Assembly: GCA_016208315.1 (NCBI GenBank)
Contig: JACQYF010000053.1
Location: 1 to 43,720 of the forward strand
Direction of reading: 5' to 3'
From: Chloroflexota bacterium
Lineage (GTDB): Bacteria; Chloroflexota; Anaerolineae; UBA4142
Length of the DNA: 43,720 nucleotides
Positions within the stretch are counted from its first letter, which is position 1. Every line of letters starts with the position of its first letter. The notes under the pieces were generated by a model. That model ran no database searches and was not told the DNA's origin. It was given only the letters and a program-made list of their open reading frames with translations. Positions 15,398 through 23,487 of this stretch are shown piece after piece. A program made the position numbers and the translations under genes.

Positions 15398-15991
15398 ATG
15401 TATGATTATCGCAAAATGCCTCCTGAAGAACGAGAGCAGGTGCTCAACGCGCGTCGTGAGCGTGGGTTCCCGCTTCATGCTCCGCCGCACTTGCGCAATG
15501 TCGCCGGCGAATATCTGATCACGGCTGCCTGTTACGAACACCGGCACATCTTTGAACAACCTGATGACTTGTCTTGGCTGACAAGTGAGACACTGGACGC
15601 TTTGCAGTCTGCGGGTTTGCCGTGTCCGGCGTGGGTCTTTTTGACTAATCACTATCATGTGCTGGTGGACACGGAGGATCTCAGCGTCATAAGCGAATTG
15701 TTGCGTTTGTTGCACAGTCGCGTTGCCACTGCCATTAATTCACGCCAGCACCAACGCGGACGGCAAGTTTGGTATCGGTTCAGCGATCGCTTGATCCGCG
15801 ACGAACGACATCATTGGGCAACCGTCTATTACATTCACTCTAATCCGGTCAAACACAAGTACGTGGACGCGGCAGCACATTGGCCCTGGTCAAGTCTACA
15901 CGACTACATAGACGTGCAGGGCAAGAGTTGGCTTGCTCAGACTTGGAGAGACTATCCGATTGAAGACTACGGGAAAGGTTGGGATTGGTAG
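15398..15991 (+). CDS. REP-associated tyrosine transposase (IS200-like, RAYT)
   Basis: RAYTs are single-copy, domesticated-looking Y1 HUH nucleases that move REP palindromes. The 197-residue protein has 'GEYLITAACYEHRHIF' near the N-terminus, the HUH motif in NHYHVLVD (His85 and His87), and a C-terminal 'YYIHSNPVKHKYV' with candidate catalytic tyrosines, then WPWSSLHDY. TGGAGG at 15386-15391 sets ATG 15398. It sits right next to the GTTCGTAGT array, and a solo copy of that element lies at 3874, which links the enzyme to its substrate. No IS flanks are visible. Confidence 0.9.
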   Translation: MYDYRKMPPEEREQVLNARRERGFPLHAPPHLRNVAGEYLITAACYEHRHIFEQPDDLSWLTSETLDALQSAGLPCPAWVFLTNHYHVLVDTEDLSVISELLRLLHSRVATAINSRQHQRGRQVWYRFSDRLIRDERHHWATVYYIHSNPVKHKYVDAAAHWPWSSLHDYIDVQGKSWLAQTWRDYPIEDYGKGWDW

Positions 15992-16041
15992 TTGTAAGAG
16001 AAGAATATTCCCCTCGTTTTGACGCCCACCCGCCATACCCC

Positions 16042-16070
16042 TTGCGCAAGGCCTTCCTTTGAGATAGAAT
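16042..16070 (+). promoter_or_regulatory. Putative promoter for the 7TM-GAF-HTH regulator
   Basis: TTGCGC (16042-16047), 17 bp, TAGAAT (16065-16070). It lies about 35 bp upstream of the ATG, and GGAG precedes the start. It is a plausible housekeeping promoter. Confidence 0.55.
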
Positions 16071-16103
16071 GCGTGACGATCTACTCTCACTCGGAGCCGA
16101 GCA

Positions 16104-17930
16104 ATGCCGGGTCTGCCCTTTGAAATCGGACCATCGTCGTTTACCGCCATCGTGGGATTTTTCATTTCCCTCTGGTTGGGCTGCTATCTCGTCACACATA
16201 CAACCCACAGCCGCGTGGCCTGGCTCGCAATTTTGACCATACTCTCGCTGGCTGGCTATTTCCTGCACGCTGTCCTCTGTCTGCACGTCCCCGCGGTACA
16301 GGCGGGTTTCCTCTGGCGTCGTTTCTTGGGCTGGTTTGCCATTCCCGCTTTACCTCTCTGGCTGCACGTCACTGCGAGTCTGCTGCCCGCCGAATTCGCC
16401 CGCCGTGAACGCTGGTTCGTCATTGGTATGTATGCGGCTGCCATCATCCTGATTGGATTGTGGCTGTTTGGCGCATGGACTTTTTCCACCGCATCGCTGG
16501 TCCCTCTCGAACTAGCGCCCCCCCTTGCGCTTCTTGCGGTAGTGGCGGCGCTCGCGGCGACCGCGAACCTGGTGGTCGCGCAGTACACCGTGCGCGATCC
16601 GATTCTCAAGCGACGACAACGACTGCTCTTGATTGCGACAGTGCTCGGAAGCACGGGCGCCATCTACTGGTCATTGTTCGCCGCCTGGTGGTCGCCACCC
16701 TGGGACCCGCCGACCACACTGGCCTTGGGACATTCGCTGCTGATCGCCGGTCTTTTGACCCTCGCCTATGGCATCGTGCGACAGAATGTTTTTTTGACAG
16801 GCCAATGGATCGCGCGCGATGCCCTGTATTTCTTGTTTGCGATTGCCGCCGTTGCGCTTTTGTATGTTGTCGCCATCGCCGGCGCGTGGTTCTTGGCGCG
16901 CGCGCTCAACTTTGATGCGCTGATGCTGATCCTGGTCGTGGTGACCGGGCTGGTCATCGTAACGCATTTGTTGACCGATTGGGTGCGCGCGGCATGGGAC
17001 GCGATTTTCTTTCGCGAGTTGCGACCGCTGCGCGCCGAGATGCGTTTCCTTGCCCAGGAAATGTCGCGCCACGTTCAGCCCGAACAAGAGATGCAATTCG
17101 TCGTCGAAAGTGTCGCGCACCTTACCGGCAGCCCGCGCGTCAGTCTGGCGCTGGACGAAGGCGGGAGCTGGGCGATTCGCGCCTCCACGCACAAGGAGCG
17201 CATCGGCGAAAAGGCGGACCTGGAGCAAACTGACGCCTACTTTTTTCGAGAGCCGCTGCGAGTCTTTGATAAAACGGTCGGCTATCTGCTGTTGGGCGAA
17301 AAAAGTGAGGGAGCAGGATACAGCCGGCAGGATCGAGCGTGGATTTCGGCGCTGTCGGCGCGACTGGCGCCGATGCTGGAGCAGGCGCGCTTGCGCGAGG
17401 CGGCGACCCATAAACTCGCGGCGCTGGCCCAAGAGGTGACCCAGATCCAATCGCAGGAACAGGCCATGCACCAAGAAATGCAGCATGTCCTCGCGGGCAG
17501 CCGTCCGCCGATTGATCGCTTTGAACTATGCGAAGCCATCCGTTACCACAATCATCCTGAGAGACTGGCAGAGCTTTTGCGACGAGAGGGCAGCACCCTG
17601 GCGGCGCTTCCCACGGTTGCCCGCGCCGGTCCCCGGGCGGTGCCGGCGCTCCAGCAGTGCTTGACCACCGCCGTCGAAGCGCTCCGTCCGCCGAACAATC
17701 TGCCGTCGTTAGAAGCGCTGCGCGCGCGACCCGTTCGCATCAAGTCCCGTCGTCATCTGCCGTCTACCGTCGCCGACTACTACACCGCGCGCCTGGTCAT
17801 GGCGGGTTATACGTTCGAGGGGATTGCGGAAGAGTTGGGCGTCTCCAGTCGCCAGGCGCAAAACTATTTCGAGCGAGTGATCACCCGTTTGTTGGGGTTT
17901 CTGGAGATGCGCAAAGGAGAAATTTCATAA
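16104..17930 (+). CDS. Membrane-anchored one-component regulator: 7TM, GAF-like, helix-turn-helix
   Basis: The 608-residue protein has about eight hydrophobic segments in residues 1-300, like the 7TM sensor modules of histidine kinases (for example 'FTAIVGFFISLWLGCYLVTH'). A soluble GAF-like region follows (about 305-430: 'MQFVVESVAHLTGSPRVSLAL'), then a helical linker. The C-terminus contains 'SRRHLPSTVADYYTARLV' and 'EGIAEELGVSSRQAQNYFERV', a convincing helix-turn-helix. There is no H-box and no ATPase domain, so it is not a kinase. It may directly regulate the downstream sox genes from the membrane (inference from position). The DNA target is unknown. Confidence 0.75.
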   Translation: MPGLPFEIGPSSFTAIVGFFISLWLGCYLVTHTTHSRVAWLAILTILSLAGYFLHAVLCLHVPAVQAGFLWRRFLGWFAIPALPLWLHVTASLLPAEFARRERWFVIGMYAAAIILIGLWLFGAWTFSTASLVPLELAPPLALLAVVAALAATANLVVAQYTVRDPILKRRQRLLLIATVLGSTGAIYWSLFAAWWSPPWDPPTTLALGHSLLIAGLLTLAYGIVRQNVFLTGQWIARDALYFLFAIAAVALLYVVAIAGAWFLARALNFDALMLILVVVTGLVIVTHLLTDWVRAAWDAIFFRELRPLRAEMRFLAQEMSRHVQPEQEMQFVVESVAHLTGSPRVSLALDEGGSWAIRASTHKERIGEKADLEQTDAYFFREPLRVFDKTVGYLLLGEKSEGAGYSRQDRAWISALSARLAPMLEQARLREAATHKLAALAQEVTQIQSQEQAMHQEMQHVLAGSRPPIDRFELCEAIRYHNHPERLAELLRREGSTLAALPTVARAGPRAVPALQQCLTTAVEALRPPNNLPSLEALRARPVRIKSRRHLPSTVADYYTARLVMAGYTFEGIAEELGVSSRQAQNYFERVITRLLGFLEMRKGEIS

Positions 17931-17960
17931 AAACTTCTTGAAAAGTGCCAGGTCCTTGCC

Positions 17961-17989
17961 TTGACCCACGCGTGCTGGGATGATACAGT
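17961..17989 (+). promoter_or_regulatory. Strong promoter for the sox operon
   Basis: TTGACC (17961-17966), 17 bp, TACAGT (17984-17989). The TTG at 17961 that could be read as a start codon is in fact this -35. Transcription is predicted to begin near 17996, giving a leader of about 90 bases. Confidence 0.75.
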
Positions 17990-18010
17990 GAATAGCGTCT
18001 CCAAGGAGAG

Positions 18011-18056
18011 AGACAGAATGCGGGATTTGTCCTGCTATTCTGTCTTGTTTTATTTC
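18011..18056 (+). promoter_or_regulatory. Terminator-like hairpin in the sox leader (attenuator candidate)
   Basis: AGACAGAAT (18011-18019) pairs with ATTCTGTCT (18037-18045). An inner stem GCGGGA/TCCTGC (18020-18025 with 18030-18035) closes a TTTG loop. A T-rich TTGTTTTATTTC tract follows. The hairpin lies between the promoter and the beta-propeller start and overlaps an alternative start at 18018. Confidence 0.6.
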
Positions 18057-18086
18057 AAACCTTTCTGCCCATCAAGGAGGACCGCA

Positions 18087-19433
18087 ATGGACAATAGACG
18101 TTTACTGGCGGTGATCGCAATCATTCTGGTCGTCAGCACCGTGGCGCTGATGGCGGCTTGCGCGCCCGCGCCGGGACCATCCGCCGTCAGCAGCGATGGC
18201 GCGCCGATCTACTACGCGGACGCGCGGACGTGGCCTTCCCAGCCCGAGCTGCTCAAACAAATGACGCGGGGCAAATTCTACGTCCCCGTTCAGGACGACG
18301 GTCTCGTCGCGGTCATTGATCCCGACAAGCCCGATCCCATCGTGAAACTCATCAAGATCAATGCCGCGCAGCCGCACCACCCCTGGACCGCGCCGGGAAT
18401 GCGCTACGTCTATGTCAATCATCAATCGGAAGGCAAAGGCGATCACAATGTCATGACCGTGATTGATACCTTCACCGACGAAGTGGTCGCGGAAATCAAA
18501 ACCGATTTCGACGATCCGTTCCATTGCAGTTGGAGTCCGACCACTGCGACCCTTCTCCTCTGCGGCGATCTCAACGCCAAGGGCGGCTATGTCTATTACA
18601 TTGACGCCAAAGATCACAAATTCGTGACGAAAGTCAAGACGAATGGTAACACGGCACGCGACGTCATCCAATCGCACGACGGCAAGTATGCCTTTGTCGG
18701 ACACCAGGGCCAGGGCAACGTGGACGTGCTCGACGTCTCGGCGCAGAAGATCGTCAAGACCATCGAGTGCGACCGCTGCGCGCGAATGAAGATGACGCCG
18801 GACGGCAAGTACCTGTTCGCCAGTTCGCCGCCCAACAACTTTACCGCGATCATTGACGTGGAAAAGCAAGAGATCGTCAAAAAGCTGGAATTCGGCGACA
18901 AGACCGGTCCCGGCAACATCAACTTTGCGATGGGCGGCAAGACCGCGATGATCGGCCTGGGCGGCGCGGGCAAACTCGCGCTGGTGGATATCGCCAAGAT
19001 GGAAGTGGGCAAAATTCTGACGACGGGCAAGTCCACCAACACCGCGTACGCTCACCCGCTCGGCGATCCCATCGCCATCGCGACCAATGATGCCACCGAC
19101 GATTGGTATTCCGTCGTGGATCCGGCTGAATTCGCGACGATTGAAAATGTCCAGGCGGGCGGCAAAGGGACTCACAACGTCCAATGGTCCGCCGATGGCA
19201 AGTACGCGGTCGGCAGCGACCGGCTCGGCGACACGATCACGATTTTCCGCTGGGACGCGACGGCGAAGAAACTGGAAAGAGTGAACAGCGTCAAGGTCGG
19301 CTTTGGCGCGAATGGCGTGCAGTGGACGCCCTATTTCTGCGGCGTGACCCAGTTGACGAAAGAGAATGTGACTTTGGTCAAGAACCAGGCCGCCGCGAGT
19401 GCCAAAGGTGAGTGCGCGACCGCGGGGAATTAA
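18087..19433 (+). CDS. Periplasm-side beta-propeller lipoprotein (YVTN / cytochrome d1-like)
   Basis: The 448-residue protein has a lipoprotein signal (MDNRRLLAVIAIILVV... LMAAC) and about eight repeats of the 'PDGKYLF' type with 'VDVLDVSAQKIVKTI', 'GDKTGPGNINFA' and similar blade motifs. It is a YVTN-type propeller related to cytochrome d1/NirS-like folds. Several blades begin with His (PHHPW, FHCSW, THNVQW), so a metal or haem role is possible but unproven. There is no haem-c motif. A 23-residue-longer in-frame alternative starts at 18018. The downstream soxYZ suggests a role in sulfur-compound oxidation or sensing (inference). Confidence is high for the fold, low for the function. Confidence 0.8.
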   Translation: MDNRRLLAVIAIILVVSTVALMAACAPAPGPSAVSSDGAPIYYADARTWPSQPELLKQMTRGKFYVPVQDDGLVAVIDPDKPDPIVKLIKINAAQPHHPWTAPGMRYVYVNHQSEGKGDHNVMTVIDTFTDEVVAEIKTDFDDPFHCSWSPTTATLLLCGDLNAKGGYVYYIDAKDHKFVTKVKTNGNTARDVIQSHDGKYAFVGHQGQGNVDVLDVSAQKIVKTIECDRCARMKMTPDGKYLFASSPPNNFTAIIDVEKQEIVKKLEFGDKTGPGNINFAMGGKTAMIGLGGAGKLALVDIAKMEVGKILTTGKSTNTAYAHPLGDPIAIATNDATDDWYSVVDPAEFATIENVQAGGKGTHNVQWSADGKYAVGSDRLGDTITIFRWDATAKKLERVNSVKVGFGANGVQWTPYFCGVTQLTKENVTLVKNQAAASAKGECATAGN

Positions 19434-19458
19434 AAAGAGTTGAAGGGAGTTTTAATTG

Positions 19459-19935
19459 ATGAACGCTAAGCATATATCACGCAGAAATTTCCTGCAATCT
19501 CTTGCGGGACTTTTGCTGGGCGGTGCCATCGCGGCGCTCTTTCCGCAAGCCGCGCGCGCGGATGTTCCCAGCGATCTCGAATTCTTCAAGGCCGTGAAAG
19601 ATCCCAAAGCGCCCACGCCGATCGAGAAAGAACATGCGATTGATATTCGGCTGCCGATCATCGCCGAAGATGGCGCGAACGTGCCCATCGTCGTCTCGAT
19701 GAATCATCCGATGGCGCCGGACCACTATATCAAGAGCATGCAAATCGTGAATTTCAACGACCCGGTCGTGGGTAAGGGCGTGTATTATTTCACGCCCGCG
19801 AGTGGACAGGCATTCATCTCCACCCAAATCCGCATGGACGGCGGAGACGCGGAAGTGTACGTCATTGCCGAGTGCAACCAACACGGCAAATGGGTCAACA
19901 GCAAGCAACTCAAAGTGAGTCTGGGAGGGTGTTGA
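19459..19935 (+). CDS. soxY: Sulfur carrier SoxY
   Basis: SoxY carries the thiosulfate-derived sulfur covalently on its C-terminal cysteine. The 158-residue protein has a Tat signal (ISRRNFLQSLAGLLLGG), a 'DVPSDLEFFKAV' start to the mature part, and a beta-sandwich with 'NVPIVVSMNHPM' and 'PASGQAFISTQIRMDG'. It ends VSLGGC, so the sulfur-carrying Cys is the very last residue. Canonical SoxY ends GGCGG; the final two glycines are absent here. The ATG at 19459 is favoured, with AAGGGAG upstream. Forms a heterodimer with SoxZ, the next gene. Confidence 0.93.
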   Translation: MNAKHISRRNFLQSLAGLLLGGAIAALFPQAARADVPSDLEFFKAVKDPKAPTPIEKEHAIDIRLPIIAEDGANVPIVVSMNHPMAPDHYIKSMQIVNFNDPVVGKGVYYFTPASGQAFISTQIRMDGGDAEVYVIAECNQHGKWVNSKQLKVSLGGC

Positions 19936-19936
19936 A

Positions 19937-20290
19937 ATGTCCGAATTTTCCGTTCAACTGCGATTGCCCAATCAAGCGAAAAAGGGCGAGGTCGTCGAGG
20001 TGAAGGTCAAGATTCAACACCCGTCGCGCACCGGTTTGCAAGTGGTCGAAGACGCCAAGACGCCTTTCGAACGTTTCGTGCGCGCGGAGCCGGCCGAGTA
20101 CATCCGCCAGGTCGAGGTCTTTTACGGCGACGAGCGCGTCAGCATGTTCGAAATGAACTCGGCGACGTCGGACGATCCATTGCTCGCGTTTAAACTGCGC
20201 GCCGATAAGCCCGCGGCGGTCCGCGTCGTGGTTACCGATCACCAGCGCAAAACGGTCGAGGCATCCGGCAATCTTCAAATAGCCGCGTGA
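19937..20290 (+). CDS. soxZ: Sulfur-oxidation protein SoxZ
   Basis: SoxZ stabilises and presents the SoxY carrier. The 117-residue all-beta protein has the typical 'PSRTGLQV' near residue 30, 'YIRQVEVFYGDERV' and an ending 'KTVEASGNLQIAA'. It has no signal peptide and is exported with SoxY through Tat. It starts one base after the soxY stop and overlaps or touches the start region of the next gene, so the genes are translationally coupled. Confidence 0.93.
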   Translation: MSEFSVQLRLPNQAKKGEVVEVKVKIQHPSRTGLQVVEDAKTPFERFVRAEPAEYIRQVEVFYGDERVSMFEMNSATSDDPLLAFKLRADKPAAVRVVVTDHQRKTVEASGNLQIAA

Positions 20291-20304
20291 TGGCTGAGGC
20301 AACA

Positions 20305-20697
20305 ATGAAGCATTTCAATCTCCCCATTCAAATAGGCATTCTGCTTGTCCTGACCCTCGTCCTCGCGTCGTGCGCGGGCGCGGCGCCGGCCGGCGCGCCG
20401 GCTAACGCGCCGCAGGTATCCGCCGCCGACGCGACTGTGAAAGACGGCAAGACGTTGTTCACCAATTTTTGCGCGAAATGTCACGGCTTGGGCGGGCTGG
20501 GCGATGGGCCCTCCGTCGGCAGTCTGCGGACACAGGCCGGTCTCAATCTCACGCTCCTCGGCGAGCGGAGCGACCGCGATATCTTCGCCACCGTCTCGGC
20601 GGGCAAGGGCACCGAGATGCCGCCCTTTGAGTTGCGACTGAATAAAGAACAGCGCGAGGAGCTGGTTAAATATCTCCGCACGTTAGCAAAAAAGTAA
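20305..20697 (+). CDS. Mono-haem cytochrome c lipoprotein
   Basis: The 130-residue protein has a lipoprotein signal (MKHFNLPIQIGILLVLTLVL followed by ASC) and a class I cytochrome c domain. The haem motif is CAKCH, in 'FCAKCHGLGGLGDGPSVG'. The sixth ligand is probably the Met of 'TEMPPFE'. The ATG at 20305 has TGAGG six bases upstream; the frame is open to 20287, but a start there would begin before the soxZ stop. It could accept electrons from Sox reactions, or replace part of the missing SoxX/SoxA (inference). It lacks the typical SoxX or SoxA features. Confidence 0.88.
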   Translation: MKHFNLPIQIGILLVLTLVLASCAGAAPAGAPANAPQVSAADATVKDGKTLFTNFCAKCHGLGGLGDGPSVGSLRTQAGLNLTLLGERSDRDIFATVSAGKGTEMPPFELRLNKEQREELVKYLRTLAKK

Positions 20698-20710
20698 AGG
20701 GGAACGAAAG

Positions 20711-21874
20711 GTGTTAGTGGCTCAAATCCGTCAATGCTATGCAGTGCTTTTTCGAAACGAATGGGCGGTCTGGGTTGGAGGAGCGCTGTTCGGCATCCTG
20801 AACGTGGCGCTCTTTTTTTACGACCAACCCTGGACGACGCTCGACGGCGCGCTCAATTGGGGTGATTCGATCCTCGGCGCGCTCGGCGTCGTGCGCGCCC
20901 GCGCCGACCCGCCGCTCATTCGAACAGGATCGGTGATCAATCTGGGTCTGCTCGCCGGCGCGTTCGCGGCGGCATTGCTCGCGCGTCAATTCTCGATCAA
21001 CATCGGTCCGAAGCGCGAGTTGCTCAAGGGCGCGGTCGGCGGATTGCTGTTGGGCACGGGCGCGGCGATTGCGCGCGGCTGCAACATCGGCGGATTTTTC
21101 AGCGCGACGAGCGCATTCGGCGCGAACGGGCTGGCGATGGCTCTCGGTCTCACGTTGGGCGCGTTTGCAGGCGTGCGCTTTTTGTTGTGGGAAGTGGAAC
21201 ATTCCGCCTCGAGCGGCGCGGTGCCGAGTCCCGCTCCCGTGGCAACCTCTCGACGTAGAATTCAACCGTATCTCGGCGCGCTGGTCCTGTTGGGCTTGAT
21301 CGTGGGCGCTGCGTTGTACGAGGGCTTGGGCATCGAAAAGCGCGCGCTGATTCTGTTGTTTGGCGCGGCGCTCGGCATCATTTCCCAGCGCTCGCGCGTC
21401 TGTTTCGTGCAAGGATTCCGCGAGCCGTTCCTCACCGGCGATACGCGTCACACGCGCGCGATGCTGCTCGGCCTCCTGATCAGCATGGTGGGTTTCGCGG
21501 CGATCGAGATCACGTTCCTGGAAAAAGAAGGCGCCTTTATCCGCGAGACATTCTGGATGGGCAGTCTGATCGGCGGTGTGATTTTTGGATTTGGGATGGT
21601 GCTGGCCGGCGGCTGCGGCGCGGGGAGCATCTGGCGCGCGGGCGAAGGCAACGTCAAACTCATGGTGGCGGTCGCGGGCTATGCGCTCTCCGCGTCCTTC
21701 GTGCGCGATGTGCTCGTGCGCACCGGATTGCAGCAGCAGCTCGGCGTCAAGGTCTTTTTGCCCGAGGTGTTCGGCGGCTGGACGGGCGCGATTGCGGTGT
21801 TGGCGATGATCATCGCCGTGTGGTATGCGATCACGCGATGGAATCAGGCCAGCCGCAAATTGGCGGCGGTATGA
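20711..21874 (+). CDS. tsuA: Thiosulfate / sulfur-compound transporter, YeeE-YedE (TsuA) family
   Basis: The 387-residue protein has about nine hydrophobic segments in two pseudo-repeats. The conserved cysteines are in 'AIARGCNIGGFFSA', 'RVCFVQGFREPF' and 'MVLAGGCGAGSIWRAGEG', the positions used by TsuA to relay thiosulfate. TsuA imports thiosulfate; the local sox context suggests it supplies or clears sulfur compounds for the pathway. It starts at a GTG after GGGGAACGAAAG. Its stop overlaps the soxB ATG. The same family also includes selenium-linked YedE proteins, so the substrate is inferred from context. Confidence 0.87.
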   Translation: MLVAQIRQCYAVLFRNEWAVWVGGALFGILNVALFFYDQPWTTLDGALNWGDSILGALGVVRARADPPLIRTGSVINLGLLAGAFAAALLARQFSINIGPKRELLKGAVGGLLLGTGAAIARGCNIGGFFSATSAFGANGLAMALGLTLGAFAGVRFLLWEVEHSASSGAVPSPAPVATSRRRIQPYLGALVLLGLIVGAALYEGLGIEKRALILLFGAALGIISQRSRVCFVQGFREPFLTGDTRHTRAMLLGLLISMVGFAAIEITFLEKEGAFIRETFWMGSLIGGVIFGFGMVLAGGCGAGSIWRAGEGNVKLMVAVAGYALSASFVRDVLVRTGLQQQLGVKVFLPEVFGGWTGAIAVLAMIIAVWYAITRWNQASRKLAAV

Positions 21875-23487
21875 CCATGGCACTCAACCTTACACGACGC
21901 GAGTTTCTTCAAGGCGCCCTGTCAGGCGCGGTCGCGTTCGGATTGGCCGGCTGTCTGCAACAAACGTCTACGGTGCGAGTCCTGTGGACGAATGACATTC
22001 ATGGGCATTTGCTTCCGCTCTACCATCGCGAGGCATACGCCGAATCGTTCTTGAACGACAACCGGATCGAGCGCGGCAGCATCAACGCCTACGTCAGTTC
22101 TTCGGCCGATTTTGCCGACCTGGCGAAAAAATACGGCAAGGTCGGCGGGATGGCGCACATTGCCGGACTGATCGAGCGCGAGCGCGCGGCGCAGCCCGAG
22201 CGCACGCTTGTACTCGACGCGGGCGACGCGTGGTACGGCTCGGCGATCGCGCTGCTCACCGAGGGGCGCGCGCCCGTCCAGGTGATGAACGCGATGGGCT
22301 ATGACGCGATGACGCTCCACTGGGAATTCAATCTCGGCAAAGCGCCGCTGCTGGCGCGCATTCAAGAGGCGCAGTTCAAAGTGCTGGCGCAAAATCTGGT
22401 GGACACGGATTTCGGCGACCGCGTGCTGCCGCCCAGCATCGTTCGCGATTTCAAGGATGTCCGCGTCGCGGTGGTCGGTCAGGCCTATCCGTTCAGTCTG
22501 CTGACGACCGAATTGCGCGACGCCAACCCCGGCTGGCGAATGGGCTATCAAGAGCAAGAACTGCAAAAGGAAATCGAGCGCGTGCGCCGCGAGGACGGCG
22601 CGGGCGTCGTGATCCTCCTCTCGCACATGGGTTACGAGCAGGATCGCATCATGGCGGAAAACTTGAGCGGCATTGACGTGATCGTCGGCTCACACACGCA
22701 CGATATTCTATGGGAGCCGGCGCGCGTCGGCAAGACGATCATCGTGCAGGCGGGGTCGCACGGGAAATTCGTCGGCGAGTTGGATCTGGAAATCGGCGGC
22801 GGCCGGATGACGGGCTATCGCCACAAACTCATCCCCATTCTGTCCGACCGCGTCGAGCCGAACGCGCGCGTCGCCGCCCTGATCGCGCAGTGGTACGAAC
22901 CGTACCGCGAGAAACTGAGCCGCGTCGTCGGCGAAGCGCAGACCCTCTTGTATCGCCGGTCGCTTTACGGCGGACCGAGCGATGCCGTGCTGGCGAGAGC
23001 GTATCGTGAGATCGCGGGCGCGGAAGTGGGCTGCGCGTCCGGTTGGCGTTTTGGCAGCACGCTGTTGCCCGGAACGATTACCGTGGAAGATGTGTACAAT
23101 GCGATGAAGCCGACGCCCTCGCCGCTTTACAAAGCGCGTCTGAGTGGGAATCAGATTCGCCTCGCGCTGGAAGACAACCTGGACAATGTGTTCAATCCCG
23201 ACCCGCTCCAACGGTTGGGCGGCGATGCGACGCGCTGCGCCGGACTGCAAGCCGCCTTGAACAAATCCGCGGCGCGCGGCCAACGACTGGTGAATATCCG
23301 CGTGAACGAGACGCCGCTGGACCCAGACCGCAAATACCTGATCGCGACGTCGGGCGGGCGCACGCAGTATCTCGACGCGAAAGCCGAAGCGACGCCCCGC
23401 CCCGCAGTCGAAGAACTGCTCGACTATATTCAAGCCACTTCGGTGATCAACGCAGAACCGATTCAAAATTTCACGGAGCATGGATAA
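21871..23487 (+). CDS. soxB: Thiosulfohydrolase SoxB
   Basis: SoxB is a di-manganese hydrolase that removes sulfate from SoxY-bound thiosulfate. The 538-residue protein has a Tat signal (TRREFLQGALSGAVAF... with Cys28) and the metal-binding motif 'WTNDIHGHLLPLYHRE' (Asp42, His44, His46). It also has 'VLDAGDAWYGS', 'MTLHWEFNLGKAPL' (the SoxB version of the GNHE motif) and 'SHTHDILWEPARVG'. Its C-terminal half is the usual 5'-nucleotidase-like domain. ATG 21871 overlaps the transporter stop. The lipobox-like 'LAGC' suggests possible membrane anchoring. Confidence 0.94.
   Translation: MTMALNLTRREFLQGALSGAVAFGLAGCLQQTSTVRVLWTNDIHGHLLPLYHREAYAESFLNDNRIERGSINAYVSSSADFADLAKKYGKVGGMAHIAGLIERERAAQPERTLVLDAGDAWYGSAIALLTEGRAPVQVMNAMGYDAMTLHWEFNLGKAPLLARIQEAQFKVLAQNLVDTDFGDRVLPPSIVRDFKDVRVAVVGQAYPFSLLTTELRDANPGWRMGYQEQELQKEIERVRREDGAGVVILLSHMGYEQDRIMAENLSGIDVIVGSHTHDILWEPARVGKTIIVQAGSHGKFVGELDLEIGGGRMTGYRHKLIPILSDRVEPNARVAALIAQWYEPYREKLSRVVGEAQTLLYRRSLYGGPSDAVLARAYREIAGAEVGCASGWRFGSTLLPGTITVEDVYNAMKPTPSPLYKARLSGNQIRLALEDNLDNVFNPDPLQRLGGDATRCAGLQAALNKSAARGQRLVNIRVNETPLDPDRKYLIATSGGRTQYLDAKAEATPRPAVEELLDYIQATSVINAEPIQNFTEHG

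Noticed and set aside
17961..18086. TTG 17961 as start of the propeller protein
   Set aside because: It is the -35 of a strong TTGACC-17-TACAGT promoter. ATG 18087 has AAGGAGG and starts a standard lipoprotein signal.
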